From positions 1 through 49,298 of the forward strand of contig JAUVYN010000015.1 of NCBI GenBank assembly GCA_030603065.1: 49,298 bases of DNA. Reading direction: 5' to 3'. Shown here piece after piece: positions 1-8,913 of the stretch. The DNA comes from Pseudomonas sp. GTDB lineage: Bacteria > Pseudomonadota > Gammaproteobacteria > Pseudomonadales > Pseudomonadaceae. The position numbers were made by a program, and so were the translations under genes. The number at the start of each line of letters is the position of its first letter. The stretch's first letter is position 1. Under the pieces are notes generated by a model that was not told the origin of the DNA, did not search any database, and saw only the letters and a program-made list of their open reading frames with translations.

Positions 1-107
1 CCTACGCCTGGTTGCGCCAAGTGCTGGAGCGTCTGCCGCAAGCGACGACCGTCGAGGCACTGGAAGCCTTGTTGCCCTGGAACTGTGGCACTGCGATCAA
101 CTACTAA
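1..107 (+). CDS. IS66-type transposase, C-terminal fragment
   Basis: The frame is open from the window edge and ends at a TAA at 105-107. The last 34 residues include LEALLPWNC, which resembles the conserved tail of IS66-family transposases (the IS66 C-terminal element). The start lies outside the window, so it cannot be said whether the gene is intact. The inverted repeat just downstream supports the assignment. Confidence 0.7.
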   Translation, partial: YAWLRQVLERLPQATTVEALEALLPWNCGTAINY

Positions 108-141
108 GCCTGCTGCAAGGTGGGGTTGGTGGATCGCTTAC
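1..141 (+). mobile_element. Right end of an IS66-family insertion sequence
   Basis: Transposase tail followed by a terminal repeat. Read on the minus strand, the end begins GTAAGCGATCCACC at position 141, which fits the GTAAGCG start usual for IS66-family termini. The next eight bases (142-149, AAATTAAC) would be the target duplication if it is repeated at the left end, which lies outside the window. Confidence 0.65.
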
Positions 142-190
142 AAATTAACGATTTAGACACACCTGAGATCAGGTGAACAATGCGGCATGC

Positions 191-493
191 TCATCTACCT
201 TTGCGTTCATAAGTCGGTTGCTCATATCGGCTGTAATCAATGGCCTCCTCCTGCCATCGCTGCTCACTTTCAGCCCGGCGCTGGGCAATCGTTTGGCCAA
301 ACACTGACAGGTGCACAGCCTCCATAAGTGCGCCAAGCTGCTTGCTATCGGCAAAGCCCATGAAGATTGCGCCTTGGATAAAGCCCTCCAACCGGTGACG
401 ATCCTCCGATGGTGGTCTGTAACCGTCACGAGAGGCTGAAAAATGCGATAGCAGACGTTTTTCTATTTCGCTGAGGTAGCGTTCTTTATTCAT
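191..493 (-). CDS. Small hypothetical protein, 100 aa
   Basis: I do not recognise this family. The protein is hydrophilic at both ends, begins MNKERYLSEIEKRLL and has a more hydrophobic middle (FIQGAIFMGFADSKQLGALMEAV) that reads like a soluble helical bundle rather than a membrane span. It has no signal peptide and no cysteine. It is the last gene of a minus-strand run (Mrr-like, TM protein, NYN protein) and lies 57 bases after the NYN gene, so co-transcription is plausible. It sits next to the IS66 end. Confidence 0.55.
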   Translation of the reverse strand: MNKERYLSEIEKRLLSHFSASRDGYRPPSEDRHRLEGFIQGAIFMGFADSKQLGALMEAVHLSVFGQTIAQRRAESEQRWQEEAIDYSRYEQPTYERKGR

Positions 494-550
494 CGCCGAC
501 GTCCTGAAAAAACGGGGAAATTTACATTCAATGCTCCGCGCTCGCGTCGC

Positions 551-1360
551 TCACTCTTGTTTACCATCGGCCAGATACACCGACCAGTTCCCGCCCTGCT
601 CCTGCTGGAGCGAGAGCAAGTCATACGTTCTCAGCATGTCTAGCAACCCGGAATGGCCGTAGGTTTTGGGCGAGAACGCAGGATCGGTTCGCTTCAGATA
701 CTGCCCGAGCGGGCCAAGCCCCACCTTCCCCTCCGAGGTGTCGCTAGCCAGAAGAGATACCGCTTCCACGACGAACTTCGGGCGGAGTTTGGGAGGTGCT
801 TTCGGAACAGGCTCGGCTTTGGGCGGGGCATCGACCTTGACCTGAGTGCCTTTCTTCGCTGCAGGCTTCTCTACCGGCTCTGGGGTCGAATCGACCTCCT
901 CCTCTTTCGTCCACTCAAAAAACTGATCACTCGCATTACGCAGCGCAGGCGGTGTTTTCTTCTCGCCGACGATGCATACGGTGGCGCCGCGCTCGCGCAG
1001 CTTGCGGCACAGGTAGGCGAAGTCGGAGTCGCTGGTGACCAGGCAGAAGGTGTCGGCGCGGTGGTCGAACATGGCTTCGAGTGCGTCCAGCGCCAGGGCG
1101 ATGTCTGCAGTGTTCTTGCCGGAGGCGTACTGGTACTGCAGACAGGGCGTGAACGCCTGGCTGACCAGCACTTCCTGCCATTTGTTGGCGAGGGTGGAGT
1201 GGTTGCCGTAGCCGCGCCGCACGGTGACACGGCCAAACTGGGCGACAACGCGCAGGGCGTAGGTGAGGATTTCCGGCGTGACGTTGTCGCAGTCGACCAG
1301 CACGGCCACGCGGGCTTCGGGGCTATTTGGGTCCTGGCCGTTCTTGTTGTTTGGGTTCAT
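551..1360 (-). CDS. NYN-domain putative ribonuclease with C-terminal LOTUS/OST-HTH domain
   Basis: A 269-aa protein. Residues about 17-150 form a NYN (PIN-like) domain: the acidic motif LVDCDN (D23, D25) opens it and TSDSDF (around 109-114) supplies the second acidic cluster expected of the metal-dependent nuclease site. Residues 151-193 are a Pro/Lys/Glu-rich linker. Residues about 195-263 (KFVVEAVSLLASD, YLKRTDPAFSPKTYG, LLDMLRTY) match the OST-HTH/LOTUS RNA-binding fold. Known members of this architecture are thought to bind and cut RNA; the substrate here is unknown. It starts 12 bases after the stop of the TM gene upstream, so the two are probably one operon. This is a predicted cytoplasmic RNase. 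Confidence 0.85.
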   Translation of the reverse strand: MNPNNKNGQDPNSPEARVAVLVDCDNVTPEILTYALRVVAQFGRVTVRRGYGNHSTLANKWQEVLVSQAFTPCLQYQYASGKNTADIALALDALEAMFDHRADTFCLVTSDSDFAYLCRKLRERGATVCIVGEKKTPPALRNASDQFFEWTKEEEVDSTPEPVEKPAAKKGTQVKVDAPPKAEPVPKAPPKLRPKFVVEAVSLLASDTSEGKVGLGPLGQYLKRTDPAFSPKTYGHSGLLDMLRTYDLLSLQQEQGGNWSVYLADGKQE

Positions 1361-1372
1361 TGGGCCTCTAGT

Positions 1373-2002
1373 TTATTGAACGGGGTTGTAAAGCGCTGCG
1401 CGGCGGCAGGCTTCGGTGTACTTGTGTTCACTGTTATAGCAGCTGAGGTTGTGCCCGTTCTTAACTATCTTCTTATAGCGGCGGCATTCGATACTGCCGG
1501 GCTTGAAGGGCCAGCAGCTCGTCTTGGTTTCCTGCACCACTGTGATATAGCCCCGCCTTGGCGCCGTGTCGGTCTGCGGCGCCGGGGTCTGTCTCGGCAC
1601 GGCCATGCTGATGGTGTTGACCGGGCCGGACGGGACGTAGTTGGCGTCATTGAACACGGTCTGGCGTTGCGACTGACCGCCCTGCTCTGCCTCGGCCGAC
1701 TCGGCAAGCATGCGCCGAACCTGTTCATCATAGTCGTCCTCGGCCCAGCGGATCTCACCATCCGATTGCGCAGCTCCGCCCTGCCTGGTGGGATGAGTGA
1801 CCGCTACCGATACCGGTCGATTGCGGTGCTCCAGTGCAGCCTTGAGCGGGTTCCAGCTGCGCTGGGCGCTGTCCAGATGGCTTGCGGCATAAAGGCCGCC
1901 GCCGACAATAAGGCACCCCAGCACCAACGCGAGGGCGAACGGACCCTGCCCCTTGCGACTTCTTCGTCCTCGTTGCGGTGCGTCGTCCCAGTCCGCTTGC
2001 AT
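1373..2002 (-). CDS. Single-pass membrane protein with cysteine-rich C-terminus
   Basis: The start at 2002 is chosen because GGAAGGGA lies just ahead of it; the longer open frame to 2236 has no such site and runs into the upstream gene. The 209-aa product has a basic N-terminus (residues 1-19, RGRRSRK), one membrane span at about 21-40 and a long polar region. The last 48 residues hold four cysteines (C163, C173, C188, C199) and many basic and aromatic residues. The topology suggests an N-in anchor with a periplasmic, possibly disulfide-bonded, domain. I do not recognise the family. It lies 23 bases after the Mrr-like gene and 12 before the NYN gene, so it probably works with them. Confidence 0.65.
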   Translation of the reverse strand: MQADWDDAPQRGRRSRKGQGPFALALVLGCLIVGGGLYAASHLDSAQRSWNPLKAALEHRNRPVSVAVTHPTRQGGAAQSDGEIRWAEDDYDEQVRRMLAESAEAEQGGQSQRQTVFNDANYVPSGPVNTISMAVPRQTPAPQTDTAPRRGYITVVQETKTSCWPFKPGSIECRRYKKIVKNGHNLSCYNSEHKYTEACRRAALYNPVQ

Positions 2003-2025
2003 GCATCCCTTCCTTACTCGTTGCT

Positions 2026-2892
2026 CTAAAGATTCACCACGCCGCGACAGCGCGGGTATTGAACGCATCCGTAAAACAGGTTGCCCGCGTTGGGGCCGCG
2101 CTTGGCGGTGCGCTTGACCATCGCGCTGCGGCACACGGGGCAACTGGGTTCCGCTGAGAGCGTTATGTCTGAACTGGGCAAGGTGAAGGCCGGGGACGCT
2201 GGCGAAGGGCTTTGGCCCTGCACCAGTCCAAGCCAACGCTTGAGCGCAGCGCCATCTACCAGCTTGATGTTGCGCCCTTCTGCAAACGCTTCTGCCTCAC
2301 TGGTGAATTGCCCAGAAGTGACGACGAACCCGCCGGCGGCGCCCTCAACTGCCATGGCACCAAAGAACTCGCGAATCACCGGCACGCCTACCTTGAGGGC
2401 GCGCCAATGTTTGCATTGCACCAGGTATTTTTCGCCACCCTTGCGCAGGATCAGATCAACCCCGCCATCGGCGCCCTTCCCTCCGGTTTCAGTGATGCTG
2501 TAGCCCTGCATCCGGAAGGCTTCGCCAATGAGCTGTTCGAACTGCTGCCAGGTGAGTCCGTCGATGGTTTTGCCGGGTTGGGTTGCGGCTTTGACGTCGA
2601 CCAGAAGCTTCTTGCGCTTGGCACGGCCGACAATCGAGACGATTGCACCGATTAGGCAGGCGAAGGGAATGAAGTATTGAGCGGCCATCGCGAACGTGCG
2701 CAGTGTCTGACCAATCAGAAGCCGTGACATGTCTGAGGGCTGCAGGGCGTTCGCGGTGGGCAACGGGCTGCTGGCGATCGCGCCGAAGATAAACCAGGCG
2801 GCCAACCCAACCAGTACGCCCACCCACCAGGGGTAACGGGCAAGCAGGTCGACTAATAGTTCGAGTGCGGTGGTGCGTCTACTACGGGCCAT
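2026..2892 (-). CDS. Membrane-anchored Mrr-type restriction endonuclease with topoisomerase-type zinc finger
   Basis: A 288-aa protein with a CAGGAG ribosome site ahead of the ATG. Residues 21-41 and 66-90 are two membrane spans. Residues about 112-222 are an Mrr-like PD-(D/E)xK domain: WQQFEQLIGEAF, then GADGGVDL (D146) and YLVQCKHW (Q159-C160-K161, the Q-x-K form of the motif). The C-terminus (C251, C254, C276, C282) is a zinc ribbon of the kind found in bacterial topoisomerase I. Proteins of this build are annotated as type IV-like endonucleases; the target DNA is not known. It is the first gene of the minus-strand run 2892-191. Confidence 0.8.
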   Translation of the reverse strand: MARSRRTTALELLVDLLARYPWWVGVLVGLAAWFIFGAIASSPLPTANALQPSDMSRLLIGQTLRTFAMAAQYFIPFACLIGAIVSIVGRAKRKKLLVDVKAATQPGKTIDGLTWQQFEQLIGEAFRMQGYSITETGGKGADGGVDLILRKGGEKYLVQCKHWRALKVGVPVIREFFGAMAVEGAAGGFVVTSGQFTSEAEAFAEGRNIKLVDGAALKRWLGLVQGQSPSPASPAFTLPSSDITLSAEPSCPVCRSAMVKRTAKRGPNAGNLFYGCVQYPRCRGVVNL

Positions 2893-3513
2893 CCATGGGC
2901 TCCTGACTGATCGGCTCTCCGCCGGTTTCAGGACGTTAACCCGGATAGGTCGTGAGGGTAAAGTCCGACTGTCGCCAACCTTTCATGCCAGCCCTGGATT
3001 CACCTACCTATGCTCAGTTGAAAGTATGCCTTGAAGCCGTGCTGCAAGGCGATAGATCGCTGCCTGCCTTGGCTTCTTCGACGTCAGCAGCAGTAGCACC
3101 GCTGTTGTCACCCCCGAAAACAAGCCTGACGAAATCTGCAAGCGACAGTTCGCTTCCCGAAGGGCGAACGGAGCTCTTCCTCTTGCAGTTGCCGATAGGC
3201 GAGCGCTGCGTCGTCCGCATAACGGATTATCAGCATGCTAGGTACGACGTCGCCTAGGGTTGCTTGAAAGGCTCTCCCGGAGAGCCAATCCCTTCTAAGT
3301 TGCCCGATTCGGTCTACCGGGAACTAGTGGTCCCGCCTTCTGCCAGGAATTTCTGCAGCGTCCCGGAATCAGACTTTTCTCCAACAGGCCCGCCCCAACA
3401 ATGCCGCCTTTGGTGCAGAATCGGCCGACGCGGTGGAAATCATTTGGACATCAGGCTCTATCGCTTCAGCCGAGGATAGGGGTCCCTGGAGACAAGTGGT
3501 GACAGGAGAATTA
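2893..3513. other. Intergenic region without a convincing gene
   Basis: About 620 bases between the divergent Mrr-like gene and the PhoD-like gene. A 101-codon frame at 2952-3257 (GTG start) has no ribosome site and a composition I would not expect of a real protein. The only clear structure is a perfect 7-bp stem-loop at 3270-3286. The promoters of both flanking genes must lie here, but I see no strong consensus. Confidence 0.5.
3270..3286. repeat. Perfect 7-bp stem-loop
   Basis: GGCTCTC, loop CCG, GAGAGCC. It is not followed by a T run on either strand, so a classic terminator is unlikely. Its role is unknown. Confidence 0.4.
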
Positions 3514-5466
3514 ATGACCGAACAGTCTTCGCAGTCCCTGCCGCCGGTGCTGGCTGGACCGATACTCCGGCACACCACTTCTGACAAGCTTACGCTCTGG
3601 CTGGTGGGATCTTCTTCGCTGACCTTGCGTATGCGGCTTTATCAAGAGGGCTCGGGCGAGCCGGAATTCGACCGGGTACTGACCGAAAAGGAAGTGACCC
3701 GGATAGGTTTTGGGGCCCGTGCCTGTTTGCATCTGGTTCATGTGGAATTCGACGAGGCGTTGCCAACGAACACCCCCATCGGCTACGACCTCGGGGTGTC
3801 CGCCCTCCCCTCAACTGGGGCTGCCGAGGGGGAGGAATGCTGGATACGGGATTGGGCGCCACATCTGTGCATGCCGGGCGCCAGCCGGCCCGACTTTGTC
3901 ATCAAGGAGCGGCTCGACCGCCTGGCCCATGGTTCATGCCGGCGCCCTCACTCTGCTGCGGCAGACGGCCTGGTGAGGCTCGACCAGACAATTCTGGAGG
4001 CCGGCACCAATATCACGGAACGTCCGGCCTTGCTGATCATGACCGGGGACCAGATCTACGCCGATGATGTCGCGGGGCCCATGCTACGGGCCATACACAG
4101 CCTGACCGAGTGTCTCGGTCTGTACGAGGAAGTGATCCAGGGTAGCGAGGTCACTGACAGCAGGGCTTTGCGTGAAAACCCGGACTGCTACTTTCATCGG
4201 GAAAAGCTGCTGCCGGATATCCGCAGCAACGAGGCGCTGCTCGAGCGATTTTTCGGGGGCGTCAGCAAACCTGTGTTCACCACCGCCAGCGCTCACAATC
4301 ACCTGATCTCTCTCAATGAAGTCATGGCGATGTACCTGTTGGTCTGGTCGCCGGTGTGCTGGCGTCTGATCTCCCCGCAGCAACCTGCCCTCTCCGGGGA
4401 AGACGCTGAAGCCTACCGACAACAGCAAACAGCGATCGATGACTTCGTGGTGGGGTTGCCTCGCGTCGCAAGGGCCCTGGCGCATCTGCCCACGTACATG
4501 ATTTTCGATGATCATGATGTAACGGATGACTGGAACCTGTCTGCACTGTGGGAGAGCACCACCTACGGTCATCCCTTTTCCCGCCGTATCGTCGGCAATG
4601 CTTTGGTGGCCTACGCGCTGTGCCAGGGCTGGGGCAACAACCCGGAAGCCTTCGGCGATATCATGCCGTCCGTGCAGGAGCTGTCGGCATCGGCGGGCCC
4701 GGGCGGCGAGTTTGACCCGGTCCGACAGGACGCTCTTATCGACCATCTGCTGGCATTCGAGCGCTGGCACTACAGTCTGCAAACCTCGCCGCGGATGGTG
4801 GTACTGGATACTCGCACCCGCCGTTGGCGCAGCGAAACGAAGCGCGACCGACCCTCGGGTCTGCTCGACTGGGAAGCGCTGTCCGAATTCCAGCAGGACA
4901 TCCTGGACGAGAAGGCTGTGATCGTCGTCTCCCCCGCACCCATGTTCGGTGTCAAACTGATTGAGGCGATCCAGCGTGTGTTCACCTTCTTCGGCAAGTC
5001 ACTGGTTGTGGATGCGGAAAACTGGATGGCTCACAGAGGTTCGGCCAGTGTGCTGCTAAATATCTTTCGCCATTCCCGCACCCCGGAGACCTTCGTAATT
5101 CTTTCTGGCGACGTTCACTATTCCTTCGTCTACGACGTGCGTCTTCGCAACAGGCCGGACCGGCCCAGGATCTGGCAGATCACCAGCAGCGGCATCAAGA
5201 ATGAATTTCCCCGCTCTCTCATGGAGTGGCTCGACCGGCTTAACCGCTGGCTTTATGCGCCCTGGTCTCCATTGAACTGGTTCACCAAACGCCGCCGCAT
5301 GCGGGTGACACCGCGAGAACCTGAAAACCATCAAGTCGGCGAACGGCTCTGGAACAACGCGGGGATCGGTATCGTTGAGCTGGATAGTAGCGGTGTGCCT
5401 ACAAACATCCGGCAGCTGAATTCGCGCTCCGGCGGAACCCGGTTCCCGGAGTCGGGCCGACACTGA
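3514..5466 (+). CDS. PhoD-like metallophosphoesterase
   Basis: The start at 3514 is preceded by ACAGGAG; the frame is open further upstream but without a ribosome site. The 650-aa protein carries the PhoD/alkaline phosphatase D signature in order: ASCR-like GSCRR (140-144), MTGDQIYADD (about 176-185), FDDHDVTDDWN (331-341) and ILSGDVHYS (529-537), which supply the metal-binding aspartates and histidines. The N-terminal 130 residues look like the beta-sandwich usual for this group. There is no signal peptide or Tat motif, unlike classical PhoD, so it is probably cytoplasmic. The substrate (phosphodiester or phosphomonoester) cannot be told from sequence. It is a single gene, convergent with the acyltransferase. 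Confidence 0.85.
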   Translation: MTEQSSQSLPPVLAGPILRHTTSDKLTLWLVGSSSLTLRMRLYQEGSGEPEFDRVLTEKEVTRIGFGARACLHLVHVEFDEALPTNTPIGYDLGVSALPSTGAAEGEECWIRDWAPHLCMPGASRPDFVIKERLDRLAHGSCRRPHSAAADGLVRLDQTILEAGTNITERPALLIMTGDQIYADDVAGPMLRAIHSLTECLGLYEEVIQGSEVTDSRALRENPDCYFHREKLLPDIRSNEALLERFFGGVSKPVFTTASAHNHLISLNEVMAMYLLVWSPVCWRLISPQQPALSGEDAEAYRQQQTAIDDFVVGLPRVARALAHLPTYMIFDDHDVTDDWNLSALWESTTYGHPFSRRIVGNALVAYALCQGWGNNPEAFGDIMPSVQELSASAGPGGEFDPVRQDALIDHLLAFERWHYSLQTSPRMVVLDTRTRRWRSETKRDRPSGLLDWEALSEFQQDILDEKAVIVVSPAPMFGVKLIEAIQRVFTFFGKSLVVDAENWMAHRGSASVLLNIFRHSRTPETFVILSGDVHYSFVYDVRLRNRPDRPRIWQITSSGIKNEFPRSLMEWLDRLNRWLYAPWSPLNWFTKRRRMRVTPREPENHQVGERLWNNAGIGIVELDSSGVPTNIRQLNSRSGGTRFPESGRH

Positions 5467-5505
5467 GTGGAATCGCGGCTGTAACCAACGTGGATACCGC
5501 CGCCC

Positions 5506-7455
5506 TCAACCCGAGCCGCCCTGAAATCTCGCATCAACAAGTCGAGTGAACTCCTGATATAGCGGGGTTTGAAGGAATGCCTCGGCCGCTTTTTTTGAGC
5601 CATACACGCTAATATGTCCAGTTTCATCGAGACTGAAGGGGACGTTCTCCGCGGTCACGTCGGACGGCACTCCGTCGATGTGGAACATCGAGTCGCGGGT
5701 GAAGAACATGACATTTGGATATTGATCCGCCAGCTCCGCGAGCTGCTCGTTCGCCGCTCGCATCGATAGATCGCGGGTTTTCGCGAAGCGCGTGATATCG
5801 AATGAGTGGCCGAACTTCAGACTGCGTTCGTACATGTTCTTCACGTTGATGTCGAAGTTGGTAGGTGCTGCCATCAACACGACCAGCTCGGCCCGATCAG
5901 CAGCAAGATGGATAGCCTGCAAGAGCCCCTCCATTTGGTCCAGGTCATACACGGCGCGCCATTGCCCTGCAAAAATCACCATGTCGTAATTGCCGACGTG
6001 TTCTTGCAGGTAGCGTCGGTTGATCATGCATTGCTCATATTCCGGCCCCGAGGTGTAGCCGGTAAAGGCCTCCAACACACTCGGGTAGCACCAGTCGCTG
6101 GCTACAGAGCTGACTTTCACTCCGCTCCCTTGCCCCACGATGTCCCAGAACGGTCCGTAGTGACCGGCGAATGAGTCTCCGAACAGGAGGGCTTCGGTCT
6201 GCCCGTCTCTCGCCCCGAGTGGACACCTCACTTTTTCTACATCAACCGCTTCGTTTCCGGCCTCCCCCACGCTATGAAAACACCAGCCGTGCATTTTTCG
6301 AGGGTGTACCAGCTCTGCGGTAGCGTCGCGAAACTCGTCAGTTATTCTGCCGGGGTAACCTTGCGAGGTCGTCGTTATAGCTGCCAGCAATCCGATGCCA
6401 AGCACCGATGCGGCTATGGGCACTGGCAAGCGGTGCCTGGTCCGGGCCAGCGCCGACCTTTTTTGAGTCCCGCCGAAGTTCTCGACATAGGTGTACGATA
6501 ACCAGCCACAACATAACGATGCGACCATACCGGCGGCGACCCATCCTGGCTCGCGTTCAAGGCCAAAAAAATAGATCCATACAGCGATTGGCCAGTGCCA
6601 TAGGTAAACGGAATATGAGATTTTGCCTAGAAACTGCGCCGCAGGGTTGCCGGTTATTAGCGACTCATGCCGGGCGGAGTAAATCACCATCATCGTGCCG
6701 GCCACGGGAATAAGTGCCAGCCAGCCCGGCCAAAACGTCTCCTCGGTAAAAATCACGACTGACAGGACAATAAGGGCTATGCCCCCGAGCTCCAGCCAAC
6801 GACTAGCCTCACGGCTAAACGCGAAGGGGAAAAGAAACACCAGCCCTCCGGCAAGCAGTTCCCACATCCGGGTCGGGAGCAGAAAAAAGGCTGAGGTCGG
6901 CCAGCGCGACGAGGCATAAGCCGACAGTGCCAGCGATGCTAGCGCAGCTGCTGCCAATAGCCAGCGGGTCGAAGATTGGGGCAGCCACCGTCTCAATAAC
7001 AGGATCAGCAACGGATAGATTAGATAAAACTGAAATTCAACCGATAACGACCAGGTGTGCAGCAACCAGTTATCGTGGGAGGCCGGCTCGAAGTAGCCAG
7101 CCTCTTTCCAATAGAACAGGTTCGAGACAAATCCCATACTCGCCAGGATATGTTCGGCTAGCAAAGCATAGTTATCGGGCAGAAGCAGCAGCCAACCGAC
7201 CAGAAGGAGAGCCAGGCATAGGAAGGCTAATGCAGGAATAATGCGCTGGGCACGATCTCGATAGAACCCCAACACTGAGAAGGCATGTTTTTCCAGGCGA
7301 CCGTAGATGATCGCCGTCATCAGATAACCTGAAATGACGAAAAAGACGTCGACGCCGATATAGCCGCCCTGGGCGCCAGTGATCCCAAAGTGGAAAAGCA
7401 CGACAGCAGCCACCGCGATGGCACGCAGCCCATTGATATCTCCACGAAAGCGCAT
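5506..7455 (-). CDS. Acyltransferase-3 membrane protein fused to SGNH domain (OafA/YrhL type)
   Basis: The start at 7455 gives MRFRGDINGLRAIAV, the typical N-terminus, with a TTGGAG ribosome site; the open frame continues a little upstream. The 649-aa protein has about ten membrane segments in residues 1-370, with the catalytic-type His in VVLFHFG and the conserved GYIGVDVFFVISGYL. The C-terminal 220 residues are periplasmic SGNH: LLFGDSFAGHY (Ser nucleophile block) and DETGHISVYGS (Asp-x-x-x-His block). Known members O-acetylate lipopolysaccharide O-antigen, peptidoglycan or exopolysaccharide. No glycan genes are nearby, so the acceptor is unknown. Confidence 0.88.
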   Translation of the reverse strand: MRFRGDINGLRAIAVAAVVLFHFGITGAQGGYIGVDVFFVISGYLMTAIIYGRLEKHAFSVLGFYRDRAQRIIPALAFLCLALLLVGWLLLLPDNYALLAEHILASMGFVSNLFYWKEAGYFEPASHDNWLLHTWSLSVEFQFYLIYPLLILLLRRWLPQSSTRWLLAAAALASLALSAYASSRWPTSAFFLLPTRMWELLAGGLVFLFPFAFSREASRWLELGGIALIVLSVVIFTEETFWPGWLALIPVAGTMMVIYSARHESLITGNPAAQFLGKISYSVYLWHWPIAVWIYFFGLEREPGWVAAGMVASLCCGWLSYTYVENFGGTQKRSALARTRHRLPVPIAASVLGIGLLAAITTTSQGYPGRITDEFRDATAELVHPRKMHGWCFHSVGEAGNEAVDVEKVRCPLGARDGQTEALLFGDSFAGHYGPFWDIVGQGSGVKVSSVASDWCYPSVLEAFTGYTSGPEYEQCMINRRYLQEHVGNYDMVIFAGQWRAVYDLDQMEGLLQAIHLAADRAELVVLMAAPTNFDINVKNMYERSLKFGHSFDITRFAKTRDLSMRAANEQLAELADQYPNVMFFTRDSMFHIDGVPSDVTAENVPFSLDETGHISVYGSKKAAEAFLQTPLYQEFTRLVDARFQGGSG

Positions 7456-7554
7456 GACAACGATCTCCAACAGAAACACTTGACCAGCGGGCAAACGGAT
7501 GCCGGCTGACTCGTTTGTTGAAATGTCGTCTTGCGCTAAGGTGGAGTAATCGCC

Positions 7555-7776
7555 ATGGTACGCATCGCCAAATTGGGGTGCCTAATGTTCCGACCTGACA
7601 ATTCTGGAAATAGTTCGGAATTGATGTCGATCCGCTTGCCCACGGTTTTTCACGAGATAGCCCGGCGGCTCAAGCGGCCGGTGCAGTTCTTTCCGCCCCG
7701 ATTGATGTATGGCTGGGTTCGCTGGGTTCGGCCGGCACACTTCCGACTCTGCGCAGGAATAGCCGTTACAGGCTGA
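7555..7776 (+). CDS. Possible small protein, 73 aa
   Basis: The frame lies in the 340-base gap between two minus-strand genes. It begins with ATG eight bases after a strong AAGGTGGAG ribosome-site match, which is the main reason to list it. The product is basic and rich in Arg, Pro and Trp with no recognised motif, and may be chance. The rest of the gap should hold the promoter of the acyltransferase gene. Confidence 0.2.
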   Translation: MVRIAKLGCLMFRPDNSGNSSELMSIRLPTVFHEIARRLKRPVQFFPPRLMYGWVRWVRPAHFRLCAGIAVTG

Positions 7777-7797
7777 TAAGCTGACGGCAAGCGCTGT

Positions 7798-8805
7798 TCA
7801 CCACTCCACCCCAATCTTGCCAAAGTGGCCGCCGCTGGCTTCGTGCTTGAAGGCTTCGCCAAGCTTTTCCAGCGGAAAGCGGCTGTCGATCACCGGCCGA
7901 ATTCCGCTGCTGTTCAGTGCGCGGATAAAGTCCTGCTGATGGCGCCGGTTGCCTACGGTCACGCCCTGCAACCGCGCCTGTTTGGTCATCAGAGCGGCGG
8001 TGGGCACCTCCCCGGCGCCGCCGGTCAGCACCCCGATCAGCGAGATATGGCCGCCGAACCTGACCGCCTTGATCGACTGCGCAAGCGTACCCGGGCCACC
8101 GACCTCGACCACATGATCGGCCCCTCGGCCACCGGTCCAGTCGCGCACGGCCTTGCCCCACTCGGTTTGCTCGCGGTAGTTGATGGTGAAATCGGCGCCC
8201 ATGTCCCTGGCGCGTTCGAGTTTGGCATTAGAAGACGAAGTGATCGCGACCGTCGCGCCCATGAGCTTGGCGATCTGCAGGGCCCAGATCGACACACCAC
8301 CGGTACCAAGCAACAGCACCACATCGCCGGCTTTCAGTTGTCCGTCCACGACCAGCGCGCGCCAGGCCGTGAGCCCGGCGGTGGTGATGGTGGCGGCTTC
8401 GACGGCATCGTAGCCACTCGGTGCATGGGTGAAGGCGGTGGCGGGCAATACCACATGCTCCTGGGCGAAGCCGTCGATGCCATCCCCGGGTACGCGGTGA
8501 AAGCCTCCGTCCACCGGTTCGCCATCCTGCCAATCGGGGAAGAAACAGGAGACGACCTGGTCGCCGGGGGCGAATTCGGTGACACCCGCGCCAACGCTTT
8601 CCACAACGCCTGCGCCATCTGCCAGCGGTATCCGGCCATCCTCGGTCGGAAGGTACCCGTTCACCACGGCCATGTCGTGAAAGTTGAGCGAGCTGCCGTG
8701 CAGCGCCACGCGAATTTCGCCAGGCCCCGGCTCGCCCGGGTCCGGGCGTTCGGCCAGGGTTATCCCATCAAGACTGCGGGGTGTGCCTACGGTCATTACC
8801 TTCAT
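7798..8805 (-). CDS. MDR-superfamily NAD(P)-dependent alcohol dehydrogenase/quinone reductase
   Basis: The ATG at 8805 follows AGGAGAC and gives a 335-aa protein. The N-terminal GroES-like domain contains GSSLNFHDMAVVNGYLP and GAGVVESVGAGVTEFAPGDQVV. The Rossmann domain holds LLGTGGVSIWALQIAKLMGA and a later GADHVVEVGG. The structural-zinc cysteine cluster of classical alcohol dehydrogenases is absent, which fits the zinc-free or single-zinc MDR branch. The substrate is unknown. It is a single gene. Confidence 0.85.
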   Translation of the reverse strand: MKVMTVGTPRSLDGITLAERPDPGEPGPGEIRVALHGSSLNFHDMAVVNGYLPTEDGRIPLADGAGVVESVGAGVTEFAPGDQVVSCFFPDWQDGEPVDGGFHRVPGDGIDGFAQEHVVLPATAFTHAPSGYDAVEAATITTAGLTAWRALVVDGQLKAGDVVLLLGTGGVSIWALQIAKLMGATVAITSSSNAKLERARDMGADFTINYREQTEWGKAVRDWTGGRGADHVVEVGGPGTLAQSIKAVRFGGHISLIGVLTGGAGEVPTAALMTKQARLQGVTVGNRRHQQDFIRALNSSGIRPVIDSRFPLEKLGEAFKHEASGGHFGKIGVEW

Positions 8806-8913
8806 ACTGTCTCCTGATCTGATCGGGGCGTTGCCCATGTGGAAGACAGTCTAGACCATGGCGTTGCCGATCCTTGTTCGCGCATTACGCTAGCGAGTGT
8901 TCGAGCGGCATGT

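Noticed and set aside
653-2029. A 458-codon plus-strand frame
   Set aside because: It runs opposite the NYN and TM genes, both with ribosome sites and sensible proteins; its product is Arg/Leu-rich noise.
2952-3257. A 101-codon GTG-started frame in the 2.9-3.5 kb gap
   Set aside because: No ribosome site, poor composition for a protein and no recognised family. A decayed gene remains possible.
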